A stretch of DNA of 64,000 nt from Homarus americanus (Eukaryota; Arthropoda; Malacostraca; Decapoda; Nephropidae). The translations under genes were made by a program, and so were the position numbers. The stretch is taken from assembly GCF_018991925.1 (NCBI RefSeq), contig NW_024736071.1, positions 14,771,920 through 14,835,919 of the forward strand. The letters run 5' to 3'. The notes below the pieces were generated by a model, which worked only from the letters and a program-made list of their open reading frames with translations, had not been told where the DNA came from and searched no databases. This document shows, in pieces, positions 31,881-48,205 of this stretch; within the stretch, counting starts at the first letter, position 1, and every line of letters starts with the position of its first letter.

Positions 31881-34800
31881 ATGTTCCTTATTTTCTGGCT
31901 GTACTTCTATCTCCTCTAAAATAAAAGTTTTTCTGCTTATAATCTGGCTATTTCGCGTCTTTACATTTCAGATGAACTGTATTTATGTGATGCTTATTTT
32001 CGCCTGTATATTTTTTATATTTGGTGACACTCATTATTTTTGTCCTTCGTACTCATTCAATTAAATGTCTTTATTTACCATCATCTTTATCGTCATATGT
32101 ATGTCTGATCCCATCTCTGACCTGTACCTCAAGTGGCTCACCTCAGAAACACCGGTCTGATCACCTGAATTATTTCTTAGTACTAAGTCAGCTGTTGGTT
32201 AAGAATATCAGTTACTAACTAACATTTTGCTATCTTGTTATCTTAAGCATTTATTCCCTGTGACTTCCGGTGCGGTTCCGTAAATGTACAGTCAACAATG
32301 ATACATCGACCCCACCCTCAGTGAACAATATATTTACATTGTTAATGTGTATCTGCAGTATAGCGCTATATTATATAATGAATTCGTATATCAAGTATAC
32401 ACTTCGCAGGTGAATACAGTATTATATAATATTCTATATGAAGTGTATGTATTATGATAATAATGATAACTTATTAATAAGTGATAATAATGATCATCAT
32501 AATCTCTCAAACCTCAGTAATAGGCTCGGGGGATTAAAGGACAACTACCATAAATTCGTTATTAAGATCCGTTCTCCTCTACATTAATTATTCGCATTGT
32601 CCATGAAAAAATATCGTCAGGAGTTCGATTTTTAAGACTTTGCATATATATTTTTTATTAATTCCTCTTTTCATTTTCTGTGATTATCAGAAAACTTCCT
32701 GAGAAACAACCTGGCTGAATCAACTAGAAATTAATTAAGGTAAATAATCAAACTGCATCCCATACAATTCGATCAAATATATTCCTTTGTAAAGATGTAA
32801 ATACAGAAAACTACTAGAAAATGCATGAGCCTCAGATTATCACAGAGCGAGTCACATATCAAGTATTACGTAACGATCAATGTAATGAACTGTCGTAAAC
32901 TCATAAGCTCAAAATTGCACTAAGCAGTTAAGTGATGCAGGTAAGTACAGCAGTAATGACAGCTGGTGGAATTTTACACGAAGGTGGATATGACGGTGTT
33001 GTGAATGATGGTGAGAGACGAGGACAGAATTGTGAAACTCTCTGTCGGTATGTTTGTTGGTAAGTTTGTCTCCTACTTTTTCTCTTTTTGTTTGTTTGTC
33101 TGTTTTTTTCTTTATTTAATTCTCTCTTTATTTTTCACACTATCTCTCCTTAACCTTTCTCACTCTCTGTTTTATTACCAACTCTCACTTTGTTTCTCGT
33201 TAACCTCTCTCACCTTCTCTCTCTCTCTCCCTCCTACACTCCTCTCCTTCTCGCGCCGACGGGTTTCCAAGCATCATCTTAATCTCCGTGTTGTTGCGTT
33301 TCCCCTGCCTAGGATATCCATGGAGATGTGACTAATTACTTCACAATGGCCCTCACCTCAACAAGGCTCCCAGCATGGGCTTCACGGGTTGTTTTCCTCT
33401 GACTGTGTGTGTGTGTCAGTGTGACTTTTTTCCTTTGGGTCTTCTTGATGGATAATTGAGGTTGTATGGAAATCACTCTCCTGGCGTCGTTTGTATGATT
33501 TAGCTTCATACAATATCACCCACCATCACTACCACCTCCTTCCCCTTCAACTACTGTAAACCTTGTTCGTGCACGCACACCGCTGCTTCCTGGGTAGCCA
33601 CCCCCAACTCCCGGTCACTCATAACAAGCATGATAAATTGCAGCACCTTCCCTAACTAGAGCAGAAGAATAACTATTAATTAAAAATTTTCACCAGACTT
33701 ACATCTCTGGTATACCATTACTATATGACGGGATCATTTATTTCGTGTTGTGTTTGTGTTCAGTGTGAGAGATGCGTGGAGAGAAAACTTTTCTCATTCT
33801 GGTCGTGGTGCGTGATATGGCACCATTTTTCACGTAGGAAGATATCCTCAACGAAACCTTTGTTTCAGTCATCTCAAAAATGATAATAAATACAGTGAAA
33901 TTTATTAAAATATTTTAGAGACTCTTGTTTTGTCAAGATATTCGTTGATTGATATGAAATGATCAGGATGTATTCTTTTAAAATTGTCTACAAATAGTGA
34001 ATTACCAAGGAAAAGAGAAAGAAAGAAAGATTGAGGAAAAAGAAGAAACAGAGACATATAAAAACAGAAGAAGAAGAGGAGGCAGAGAGATAAGAGCTAG
34101 AATAACACGCCTTCCACTTATCCCCAGAGAGAAGGCCTCTTGTACGCTTCTGTTATGTCGACCGAATTGTACTCTGAAAAACTTCTCTCTTTTTCGACGA
34201 CAACACGGAAGTTTATTTTATTAACTTCTCGTAGAGTTAGACCAGAAGTTTATAAAGCCACGTGTAGCATACCGAAATATGTATAAAACTTATCTCCAAA
34301 AGGTTCCTTCTCTGAATAAAATTTTAGGAAGCCTCTCTCGTCTGAGATGTTTCTCATCCACTTGGTGATTACCAAATGGAAACTTGTATTCGTAAATTTT
34401 ATGTAGCGGAGTAGTACACAGATTATTTCAGAAAGAAAAAATATTTTCCTCGTTAGAAAGATAATATAAGGGGAATTGCACAGTATATGTGGTCTTTCTA
34501 GCAGAGCATTTTCCTTGTACAGTGTTAATGTTATACAAGGTGAGTTGATCACTGTTAAGGCGGAGTGGTCTGTCTTGTCTCTGCGGTGGAAGGTCTTCAA
34601 ACAGCGAGAAAGGTGTAGCTATGTGCTAAGACGACGTTGTATTGAAGAATAAATTATTTCATATAATCATTTCCGTAATACTTGGTACACAGACGACATA
34701 GGTATACATACATACAAGAACACTAGTACGAAAGACCTGTTCATTTCATGCGTTAATCCATTCTTGAACATACACCCCTCACTAGCACGAGACATCCATC

Positions 34801-36309
34801 AGACACCCATCGCTTAAGTCAGGCAAGATGTGATCTGGGTTAACTAATCTCTACTTGACGTATAATAATATCTGACTTACGACTTTATTACATGTGCTGA
34901 GGAAACAGTAAGTCATTTTATTGCCTAAGGAAACCGGAAGATAAAAGTTAGGAGCCGACATCTCTTTAGGACAGACAGTAGAGGGCGTGTGGCGTACAGG
35001 GGCCACAGTGTAGAATGGAGGACCCTGGAGAAACTTGAAAAATAAGCTATATACATGCTAAGTTATTCCCCACGTGACCCTCTAACACAGCCAAGACCCT
35101 TTCGCTCCAAGAGATACGTGGCTACCCCCTCCCTCTCACTTTCTCCCACTCTCTTTCTCTTTCTCTTGTTATAATTAATTATGTCTACAGACTCCCTGCA
35201 GTTTGTTGTTTATCTAATAAAGAAAATATATCAGACTATGAAAAGCTTTAACGTAAATATGGGATACGAGTATATCATTGTTTTGGTAGTCAAGTGTCAA
35301 GATACAAAAATTTTATGAGGTGATCAAACACAAGAGGTAGTGCTGCCCTGTTTATCATCAAGTTTTTATATTTTTCACTGTTTTTGTCAAGATAAAAACG
35401 ATAAGGTTAACTATTTCAATATGGTGAAGCGATTCATCATTTCATCTAAAAATCTGTTACAGTGAAAAATCATCAGCAAAAAAAAATCCGGAACATAACA
35501 AGAATATAATGTGAGTTTATTGATAACCAAATAATAATAATATGAGTCCACCGTACTATAGGCGAGTGTTGTTAGGAAGTGTAAGGATGACACACACAGC
35601 TGTTGTCGCACAGGAATATAAAAGACACAAATATATTTTTACAAACAGTATATTATCAGAAACCTCTTGTTACTTTGCTTTCAACTAACGGCACAAAAGG
35701 GTTTTGTTTTGTTGAACAATCGTATGTGAATATTCCTTAATATCTTCAATTTAATTTCTCATAGTTAGTGGAGTGAACTATACCAGACAAGAGAGCAAAA
35801 AATAACAATAAATCTTCAAGTAAAAGAAATAGCACCTTAATCCATAATATCACTCCTGAATCAGCTGATAGCTCTTTCACGTTAAAATTATATAGAGTTC
35901 AGATATTTTTATTTATTTATGATGTTCCCATAAAAATGACATAATGACAGGGACGAGAGTGAGATAATACCCAACAAACCTTAATCTGGCTTTGAAACGC
36001 GACGGTAGTTACACTATGTTTGTTTTGGGACCAAAGTGTGTAATTCACGTTGAAAGATATAATTGGTGGTTTATCTACCTACACATGACAACTGAATACT
36101 CCTTCTGATGAAAAAAAGAGAGAACATACCTAAAATGTTTTGTATGTAGACTGGTGAAAAGTTATTGAATGTTGGAGTAAAGTCAGTGAAAGCATAGAGT
36201 ATGTGATATTTCTCTCTATATGTTGTCAAATATAACATAATGACCACATCTTACGCTCAACTTACTTTAAAGCTTTCCTATTACCAATAGTACAAATTTT
36301 TATTCCTAT
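31881..36309. other. 4.4 kb without recognised gene
   Basis: AT-rich. Short frames (108 codons at 33005-33331, 116 codons on the minus strand at 34250-34600) have no family motif. A T/C-rich stretch lies at 33060-33260. The exception is the R3 fragment at 32325-32385. Confidence 0.5.
32325..32385 (+). repeat. Dispersed repeat R3, copy 2
   Basis: Matches 21290-21355 over about 60 bases (ATTTACATTGTTA, CTGCAGTATAGCGCTATA, ATGAATTCG). Confidence 0.65.
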
Positions 36310-36320
36310 TTAATAATAAT

Positions 36321-36407
<87 letters not shown>

Positions 36408-36408
36408 T
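36310..36408. repeat. (TAA)n microsatellite
   Basis: About 30 AAT/TAA triplets. Confidence 0.97.
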
Positions 36409-36760
36409 CGAAAATAACAAAATACATAGAATACATGAAATAATTTGGACAAATGTATTAAACTGCTGCTCCCAACAGTCACAGTTGCTACCTTGACCCA
36501 TCAGGTTCATCTACTTGCGGTGCTGCTGCCGCCCTCCTTCGCACATTAACTAAGAATATACCTGACGTCTACCTACCATTACCACCAACATTTTACAGGG
36601 GTTAACGCTACGTGTGAGGCGATGAACAAACACTGCCTCACTAACATACGGTTTTATACACAGTAATAGTATGTAGTTTTGCACCAGTAATGGGAGCTGC
36701 AATAACACTAAGAATTAATTCAATTAGGCACAAGGATCTCGTGTTATCATGTCAATAGAA

Positions 36761-36761
<1 letters not shown>

Positions 36762-36814
<53 letters not shown>

Positions 36815-36835
36815 TAATAATAATAATAATAATAA
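36762..36835. repeat. (TAA)n microsatellite
   Basis: TAA triplets with one AAAATAA break near 36812. Confidence 0.97.
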
Positions 36836-36889
36836 TGGAGTTGCTTGTACAGTACATGAAGAAAATTGCGCCTGACGAAGTTATTGGTC

Positions 36890-37080
36890 GTGATCACATA
36901 CACGTGTTGCTATCAGGATTACCAGATAAAGCCGCTTGCGGAGAGGCTTGAACCTGCGACAAGATAGAGAAGGTGTCCGATCTGCAATTCAGGTCTTTTA
37001 AACTCCCTTAAGGTTGACACTCGCCTGGTCCAACACTCTCAAACTGCTTCTTACTGCAACACGAGTTTGTTTAATCGTTC
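36890..37080 (-). mobile_element. Possible tRNA-derived SINE fragment
   Basis: On the minus strand GCAGGTTCAAGCCTC (around 36945-36962) resembles a pol III B box with part of a T arm. No convincing A box or cloverleaf was found. Weak. Confidence 0.22.
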
Positions 37081-37353
37081 ATTTGGTTCTTCGGAAATCA
37101 ATAAATCGACGTTAGGTTTTTTAGTAAAGTTTATGAATCTTGAAGAAAAACTAAATCACTCTAGATAAGGCGCACGTAGAAAATGATAATTAATCTAACA
37201 AAACATATGGGTTCCAGTCAGATCTAAAGCAAACTATCATGTATGTGGAGGATAATTTGTCTTACGTAGTGCCAAGCTTGAATGCTATCGCTACGTATGC
37301 TTGTGTGAGTGATGGCTCGTGTCGAGATGTACAATGGACTGACAGACGGAATG

Positions 37354-37440
37354 GTTTAGGTTAGGTTTTATCAGGTTAGATTAAATTATTTTACATTAGG
37401 TTAGGTTAAAATAGGTTATATTAGGTTTGTTACGTTTAGT
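37354..37440 (+). repeat. Degenerate interstitial TTAGG repeats
   Basis: Six or so GGTTAGGTTA/TTAGGTT motifs scattered over 87 bases with AT-rich breaks. Confidence 0.65.
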
Positions 37441-38195
37441 TTGTGGGCTGAATACGATGCCTTTATAAACTTAACACGTGTTCCCCTTCACCACCATTTT
37501 CAACTACAGTATAGTGGAGATGTGCAACTATGGATGATTCATAAGTTTACAGCATAACTTAAAAGCCACTGTTAAGGCCGTGTGGTGTGTGTACCAACAG
37601 CACGTGGAGTAAAACTACTTCTTATCTGTCTAAATGAAGTAATACTTTCCTACCACAACAAGGAGTGTTAATATTGTTGACAAGAATATAACAAACTATA
37701 TTCACCGGCGATAGTGAGTATTTGTATGGACGGCTACTGCAGGTGCCGGGTGCCAGTGCCAGTGTCGATAGGCCTACTTTGGCAGGGGTGGCATCGAGAC
37801 TCTCGCCCTTATGGGGCCAAGTGCTCTACGACTTGCGGTCGCCCCACCCCCAAGTAACGGTCACTTCATGTAGTGTCGGTCGACCAAGTGAGTATATATA
37901 ACTAATATTACATCAGTGCGACCATAGAAATAGTGGTTATTTCTGCTAAGGGTATATAAACAAGTGTTAGGTGTGGCAATTCTTGCTCCCAGTGTATCAT
38001 TCTGATGTGTGGATTGTCGCCCACAGGGAGGTGGCCTACACACCCACGCGCGCACGTATGCCCCTACTACCCGGACACAGCAGTCCAGCCTGTCACCTCT
38101 CTGCCCTTTACTCATAAGAACTAGTTTCTTCTTCTGTATGGGACCAAAGCAGATGTCGGAGGCGGACGTAACTGTCGCCGAAGGTGCGGAACACT

Positions 38196-38609
38196 ATGCC
38201 GGGTAACAGACAGTGCTGCGTCTGTGCTAGCCAGAACCAAAACTGCACTAGCTGTGATTGTGCGAGAAACAACCGACCATGTGTGGTTTGCAGAAAGGGA
38301 TACAATTGTCGGCACCCACAAGGCAGGGAGCCGACATAGGAGGCCACAGTGGATATTGCCAGGATCCAGCCGCCCGATGATATCCTAAATGATAGCAGTG
38401 AGTCTACTCAACCTGAAAATGTAGTACTCATAAACGCTGCTCCAATAGTAACAGATGTCCTCGAAGTGAATGAGAGACAGCCACCACAGTGGAATGGCAT
38501 GTTGATGGAAAATGCTGACAAATGGGCTGAAGAAACTTATCAGAAATTGTCAGGTGGTCGCCAGCTAACCTCTTTGAACCACCCAAGAGCGCGGCCACCA
38601 AAGAAATGA
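38196..38609 (+). pseudogene. Retroelement N-terminal Cys-rich domain and linker, one in-frame stop
   Basis: ATG at 38196 opens 47 residues with eleven cysteines: CCVCASQNQNCTSCDC, then RPCVVCRKGYNC. The spacing suggests a zinc-binding module. TAG at 38337-38339 interrupts, and the same frame continues to 38609 with VDIARIQPPDDIL and an acidic stretch. The in-frame continuation and the match in composition show a single nonsense mutation. The frame then shifts to 38606-38821. Such modules in retroelements are usually thought to bind nucleic acid. That role is inference here. Confidence 0.65.
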
Positions 38610-38821
38610 TCAGGGAGTTGACTTGCCTCATAATCAATTACAATCATGACAGCCCCCTGGCCCCATTAGCTCTTCAAATACTGGCCATAATACCCTATCA
38701 ATTCTGTAAGATGACACACGCAAGGTCTAAGTGCAAAGAAAACGTGGCAGCAATTAAAAGGAACTTGACAATGTGGCAGAAAGGGGACCTTGATGATCTA
38801 CGCGAAGCAACAACACCGTAA
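38606..38821 (+). pseudogene. Retroelement middle region, shifted frame
   Basis: Continues the protein as IRELTCLIINYNHDSPLAPL through HARSKCKENVAAIKRNL and WQKGDLDDL. It is followed by a stop at 38819, but recognisable sequence (GKFGNKMREGKVSLAVRSL) goes on to about 39010. No independent start is needed. Confidence 0.6.
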
Positions 38822-39059
38822 GAGAGTCTAAAATTCATAGGAGACGGAAAGCAAAACACCGAGGATGTTGCCGGAAAATTTGGTAACAAGATGCGTGAGG
38901 GAAAAGTGTCCTTGGCGGTGAGATCTCTCACAGAGGAATTTTCCGGTGGTGTTCTGCCAATAAACAGAGACATTACAACAACTGAAGGAAAAACATCCCC
39001 CTGCAAGTGAAGAGGAAGGCATCAGGTTCCAGGGAGCCTATATCCCTCCAAATGCTATC

Positions 39060-40094
39060 ATGTTCGAGAAAATAACAGGAGGGATGGTGTGGAAAAAAAA
39101 AGCACTGAAAACTCAAGGAGGGGCTGGCTCTTCAGGCCTGGGATGCAAACGGTTGGAGAGTCATCCTCAGACGAACAGGTTTGGTGCCGTAGGACGTGAT
39201 CTCTGCAATGCCATCGTCGCCCTTGCAAGAAAGCCAGCAACCTCGTGCTGCTACCACCTCCACACTCTGACGGCCTGTCGCCTCATTCCCCTGGATAAAA
39301 ATCCAGGATGTAGGCCTATGGGAGTGGGGGAAGTGCTGAGGCGGATCATTGGAAAATGCATAATGGAGGTGGCAAATGATGATGTCAGGGCAGCTGCAGG
39401 GAACCTGCAAGTATGTGCTGGCCACCAGGCTGGAGGGGAAGCTGCCATTCACGCCATGAGAAAGGTATTTGAGCAGCGTGATTGTGAGGCAGTACTTCTG
39501 GTCTGCGCTTCCAACGCATTCAACATACTCAACTGCAAGGCTACACTGCACAACATCAAAATCAAGTGTCCAAACTTTGCAATGTATGTAGAAAACACCT
39601 ACAGGAACCCATCAGGCCTCCTTATAACAAGCTTCAAGGACCTAAGAGGAGATACCACCATACAGTCAACTGAAGGAACAACGCAGGGGGACCCTGTCGC
39701 CATGGCAATATACTCACTAGGCCTGTCTGTGCTTTAACATACAATAAAATATGAAACAACCAAGGTCAAGCAAGTGGCATACGCTGATGACCTAACAGGA
39801 GCAGGAAAAGTGGAGGACATCGAAAAGTGGTGGGACCTGGTAACATTACGACAACCACAAATAGGGTGCCGTCCTAACGCCAGCAAGTCCTTACTCATTG
39901 TGAAGCCAGAACATTATGAACGGGCAATGGAAGTGTTCGGTGGAAGTGAGGTCAAAATAACAAAGGACGGCCAAAGACATCTAGGTGCGGAAATTGGCAC
40001 GAAGGACTTCAAGACCGAGTACGTAATAGGAAAGGTGAATGATTGGGTTAAGGAATTCCAAGCTCTGTCTGATATTGCAAAACAATGTTACTGA
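39060..40094 (+). pseudogene. Retroelement reverse transcriptase domain, catalytically dead
   Basis: An ordered reverse transcriptase: CRLIPLDKNPGCRPMGVGEV and LRRIIGKCIM (fingers), CASNAFNILN (39504-39533, palm motif A), STEGTTQGDPVAMAIYSL (motif B), then YADD at 39780-39791 (motif C) and GQRHLGAEIGTKDF after it. TAA at 39735-39737 splits it, but both sides are in one frame. In motif A the expected catalytic Asp is Cys (TGC at 39504-39506), while the two Asp of YADD remain. A frameshift follows the end at 40094. Confidence 0.85.
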
Positions 40095-40129
40095 TAAGGG
40101 CAAAAGGATTCATCCTTAATAACAAGAAT

Positions 40130-40830
40130 TCCCAGATGCCATTGCTCTAAGGTACGGTTGGCCAGTAGAAGGTTTGCCCTCCCAATTTTATGACATCGAC
40201 CATGCCATGGTGTGCAAGAAAGGTGGGCTTCGTATGCATGACGAAGTGAGGGATCTAACAGCAAATCTACTGAGGGAAATCTGCCACGACGTCATGATGG
40301 AACCGCCCCCTCCTTCCATTGGACGCTGAGAACCTCCGTCACAGGACTTCAAACACATCCAACGAAGCCCGTGAGGACGTCAATGGTCGAGGATTCTGGA
40401 CGCGGGGACAGCGAGCCTCTTTTGACATAAGGATTTTTTATCCCATGGCCGCATGTCACAGCAACCTAGTTCTCGATGCTGCACACAGGAGGAACGAGAA
40501 CTGCAAAAAAATAGGGCATATGGGGAGAGAATTCAGAACGTTGATCAAGGCAGCTTCACTCCTTTGGTGTTCACAACCTCTGGCGGGATGGGACCAAGTG
40601 CAAGATGCTTCTACGCCAGACTCGCTGAGGTTATCTGAACGGAAGCAGCAGCCCAGATGTTATGTTACAGCCTGGTTGAGATGTCGACTGTCCTTCTCTC
40701 TGCTTAGGTCTGCATTGTTTTGCCTCAGGGGAACGACAGCATCGGCCCCAAAGCCGACAACAGTCGCAGATATCGACTTTGAGGCAACAGTCACTGAATG
40801 CCGCAAAGATCTGCGGCTCAACTGACTCAA
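40130..40830 (+). pseudogene. Retroelement C-terminal domain, restriction-like endonuclease remnant
   Basis: Across several frames: LRYGWPVEGLPSQFYDIDHA, CKKGGLRMHDEVRDLTANLL, then GFWTRGQRASFDIRIFYP near 40400-40445. GSFTPLVFTTSGGMGPSA and FYARLAEVI follow in another frame (40453-40638), and WLRCRLSFSLLRSALFCLRG closes it near 40675-40735. An Asp-rich strand (here FDIRIF) after a conserved Arg/Asp pair recalls PD-(D/E)XK folds, as in R2-type elements. At least three frameshifts. Confidence 0.55.
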
Positions 40831-40965
40831 CACAGCCAGGGAAGCTACTTATGTATTAGAATAGTTAATTTTAAGGTAATAAATGGAGGCAAAGGTGTGG
40901 CTATTGGGGGAAGCGGGAGGCCATATAAAAAAGAAGAAGTGGTAGTGGTAATAGTAGTAGTAGTA

Positions 40966-44189
<3,224 letters not shown>

Positions 44190-44465
44190 ACAGTAATTGT
44201 TACAAAAATATATAAACATTGCCAATGGTCATGGGTTCGATTCCCGACTAGAAAGACGGAAGGGTTCATCCTTGTACAAAGCCCCGGCGTATATGGCAGT
44301 AAATTAGCATATCATAGGGTGTTCTCGACAATGGTGGAACAACATCTGGGGAGGACAAGCATTCTGCGAAGGAATAATCCGCCATTAGCTGAATGCTGAA
44401 ACTCGAGAGATGAACACTATCCGCCCACCCTCTACCATAACAACTGGTATGTGTGGTAAATAAAG
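44190..44465 (+). mobile_element. Possible tRNA-related SINE with B box
   Basis: GGTTCGATTCC at about 44233-44243 is a perfect match to the pol III B-box consensus, in a GC-rich block of about 270 bases that stands out from AT-rich flanks and runs straight into a (TA)n tract. No clear A box upstream, so it may be 5'-truncated. Nearby TGGTGGAACAACATCTGGGG shows no coding sense. Confidence 0.42.
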
Positions 44466-44568
<103 letters not shown>

Positions 44569-46127
44569 TTTTTTTTACTCGCTAACCCAGTCGTCAATCG
44601 GCGGAATTACTAAGACTTTTTATAAACTGCACAGTAATATAGCATTGTACCAGCTGGTAAGTTTCCAAATATTTTCAACAAGAGAATATTGTAAAACGTT
44701 GCCTAAGGCGAACTAACCAGCCATTAGATTCACCGTGTACTGTCTGTAAAAACGACTATTTTATTACTGCTGACAGTGTTGGTCCCATTATTCTAAAAGT
44801 TAAATTTTACAATTAAATTTTCGCGAGTTAAGAACGACGTATACTTGTATAGTTTATGTTCCACTATACCAAAATATTGACAAATATGAACATGTATCAT
44901 TAAAAAATGTCACGACATAAATATCAACAATGAGAATAAAAAAAATGTTACATAAATTTTTATGAAAATTATTTGGAGTCATACATTGTGGTAAAAAGAG
45001 TTAAGAGAGAAACTTTTTGTGAAATACACTAAGGTTAATAAGCTCTCCCTTTACTCTATGGTTCATTTCATAAATCATTTATATAATAATAACAAATACA
45101 AACTTAAATATATTTTCCAAAGCGAAAACAAAATTATGACCGAAGAAGTCTTGCTTTAAATCCTCAGTTATGAAATGATCTATGTTGTAGGTGCTCTAAA
45201 GTGCTTAATAAAGCATTACAAATTAATCACACCTAAAATAGTTTATTCATAGTGGTTACGAAGTCATGAAGAATGAATTCATGTTATTATGTACTTTGAA
45301 ATAATATCAGAAAGTAATATAGATTTAAGCACACTTAAAACAATAACTAGCAGTTGATCTGACACAAAAAGGGTGAATTCATGCCATAAGTGCAGTGACA
45401 AAAAAGTATCAACTTTCATAAAATCACAAGGAAGGACAAGACTCGCTAGTTTGTTTGAACGCAATTGGGGACGTGTTGTTAATAATGGTTCTTATATCAC
45501 TTATGAAGGAATCAACAAAAGATAAAAAAAATATGTCAGGCATTAATTGAAGAACATAACAAAAACAGGCAAGAAACTACAAATATTTTTCCAGTTATTA
45601 ATTAATACTCGGATGTAGTGTTGTAACAGTTGACTCAGTTATTGTATTCAGTTCACTTTAAAAAAAATCAGCATAAACATTTCGACTCTTGAGCTGGACA
45701 TTACATACTAATAAAAAAAACACATTCTTGTGTTTTCATACAGTAACACGAAACATGAAAATTATTGACAACAAATAAACCTGAACAATTGTACGAGTTT
45801 TTTCATATGCATCTACCTGTATGATTCAGATATGAAAAACAAAATCCCTCAGTCGGTAATTGGGATTCACCTTCATAATTTAAAAACAAGACATAGTGTA
45901 ATTGGGTTTATCGAGTCATGGGCAGTGTTTAAGGGGTGTGTGAGGCTGGCCATCAGGAAACTTGAAATGGATCAGTTCTCACAGCAGCTCTCATGAGCAC
46001 TGAAGTGTCATTAAGAACGTCGAGTACATGATTGAATTCAACGTCGCGTGTAAGCTGACGGTGGACACTATGGGGATGATAGATAAAGCGCATATATGAT
46101 TTGTTAAAATTAAGAAAATATAGCTAT

Positions 46128-46131
<4 letters not shown>
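44569..46131. other. No gene recognised
   Basis: AT-rich unique sequence with dense stops. Confidence 0.6.

Positions 46132-46208
<77 letters not shown>
46132..46208. repeat. (TG)n microsatellite
   Basis: About 38 TG copies. Confidence 0.98.
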
Positions 46209-46209
<1 letters not shown>

Positions 46210-46804
46210 CCTTTGACAGTTTTTACTAGTTTCTGAGTCTGAGAGGTCTTGACTGGTAATTCTTTCTTCCTGGTCACGTATATTTCCGAAGCCCAGTTTC
46301 ATACTCACTCTTCTCCTATTTCTTCTTTAAGTTGAGAAGGGATGAAATATAGTCTTGTATAGTGTTTTCTCTTTATTAACAAAACTATGCACTTCTGTAA
46401 GGGTTAGATAGGTGTACTGAGTCTCGGCCAGTGATAGACTAACTCTACTCACTCTTACAGATATCGACGAGGGTTAGCGACGCCTTGAGACGCCTCATAG
46501 AAATGTGACACCTTAGGTCATGTGACACCTTGGTCAGAGCCTCGTGATCACTACATGTGGACTCTATTATAGCAGGCCTTAGAAACTGCGTCATACAGAG
46601 CCTGAGAAACTACGTTGTACAGCGGTGTCTCACAAACTCATAACCGCGTGATCTATCCAAATGGAATCAATTTCAAGCTAGCTTGGTGTGATCCGTGACG
46701 TCATGTCAGCCGACCTACACAGTATCGAACCTACTATTAGTTATACTAATGTTTTAAATAACACTAATAGTTGAATTAAAAACAATCTTGTGATGGCGTC
46801 TTAC

Positions 46805-46847
<43 letters not shown>

Positions 46848-48127
46848 GGGTTTTAGTGATAATTTCGATATAGCGATAATTCTATATAATACTATTTATT
46901 CGAAACTTAATGAACAACTTTACAAGCAGTTAGTTGGCCTCTTGTGTTTCTAGATTTAATATAGCTTCGTTGTGTATTCTCGTAATTAGCTGTTGTCACC
47001 ATTAACTGCATATAACTTCACCAATCAACTTCTATTTCGTCATGATCTCGTTAACGTCATTTGAATTTGCTATTTGTTTTAATCGCTTGTTTTATAATAT
47101 TAATGATTACGTGTATCTCGTTTGTCTGATCATTGTTGCTTCTTGGTGTTACTGTGGATTATTAAACTACGCTTTCCAAGTGATGCTTCCGCAGTTTATA
47201 TAACACTTCATCGTCCCTAACACTGTTCCTTAAAGCAAAGTAATATTGTCAGGTCTTCTTGTTACTCCTTATCGGTGTTTGTGTTTAGGCCTGACGACTT
47301 AAAACAAATGAGAAAAGTAACCCCCCAACAATTATTATAATCTTTAAGTTGGGTTCAGCATTTAATGTCGTTAATAGTATTCACGTTGAATTAATACCGT
47401 CAGGTAGCAGGGATAAAAGCATTTACTGCTGCAGTCAGGCGGCTCACAAGTGCATGTTAGCGTGTTTGGTTAGTATTAATATTATGAATAACTGTAATTG
47501 GAAATGTTAATGAAATACAATAAATGTAAGTTATAAAATATTCTTTATAATCGACAGCTTTAAATTTCATATTAACATACCAGGTGAGGGCGGAGTGCAT
47601 GTGTAATTCACTCCTTTTTATATCTTGATGTCATTGATGATATATACCTTGACTTTGGTATCGTTTCCATATTTCAACACATCAACTTATATTTTTTCTG
47701 ATACTATTCCCGCTTTGAAGTGAATGACATCTTAACCAGATAACCTAAATATATCCCACGCGATAATTTAATTCTTGATATTAGTGAGTAAACGTCATGT
47801 TTTATATTGATGCAGAACAGTTGAAAAAAAAAGGTAGAAATGTCAAAGAATGAAAACTGGTACATATTTCATCGGTGACCGGGAGTTAATGTTCAGCTGC
47901 ACGGATGGTTGGTGAGGGGTGGTTGAGGCGTGCGAGCCGCGAGACACTGAAGGTAAACAAACAGGGTTAAGATGATACTGGTCGTTTATTACACAGTCAT
48001 CAGCCTTCTAGTACATGCATCTAAGGTAATAACAATTTACATGATAATAAACTAACCCAATAAAACTTAACTTTACTAAGGTTAACTCAAGCTAACCTAA
48101 CCTAAGGCAACCGAACAAAACTTTCCT
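46209..48127. other. No gene recognised; one short (GT)n
   Basis: (GT)n at about 46808-46845. Small local repeats, GTGACACCTT twice and CCTTAGAAACTGCGTCATAC with CCTGAGAAACTACGTTGTAC, lie at 46500-46625. CCTAACC-type telomere-like motifs occur at about 48090-48105. Confidence 0.55.
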
Positions 48128-48138
48128 AATATATATAT

Positions 48139-48195
<57 letters not shown>

Positions 48196-48205
48196 TATAT
48201 ATATA
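48128..48205. repeat. (TA)n microsatellite
   Basis: TA repeats with two AATA phase breaks. Confidence 0.96.

Larger units (their letters stand above)
37730..40965 (+). mobile_element. Degraded retroelement: Cys-rich N-terminus, reverse transcriptase, restriction-like endonuclease
   Basis: An approximately 3.2-kb element, more GC-rich than its surroundings, with pieces of one long protein in order on the plus strand. These are a Cys-rich domain (38196-38339), a middle region (38349-38821), a reverse transcriptase (39060-40094) and a C-terminal nuclease-like domain (40130-40830). AATAAA near 40879 and a (TAG)n run at about 40946-40970 mark the probable 3' end. The 5' limit is approximate; the GC-rich stretch from 37730 is taken as its leader. 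I recognise this architecture from unnamed reverse-transcriptase proteins of invertebrates but cannot name the clade with certainty. An R2-like group with a restriction-like endonuclease is my best guess. No long terminal repeats were seen. Confidence 0.75.

Noticed and set aside
44190..44300. Functional tRNA gene
   Set aside because: Only a B-box and a weak T arm fit; no A box, anticodon arm or acceptor stem could be formed.
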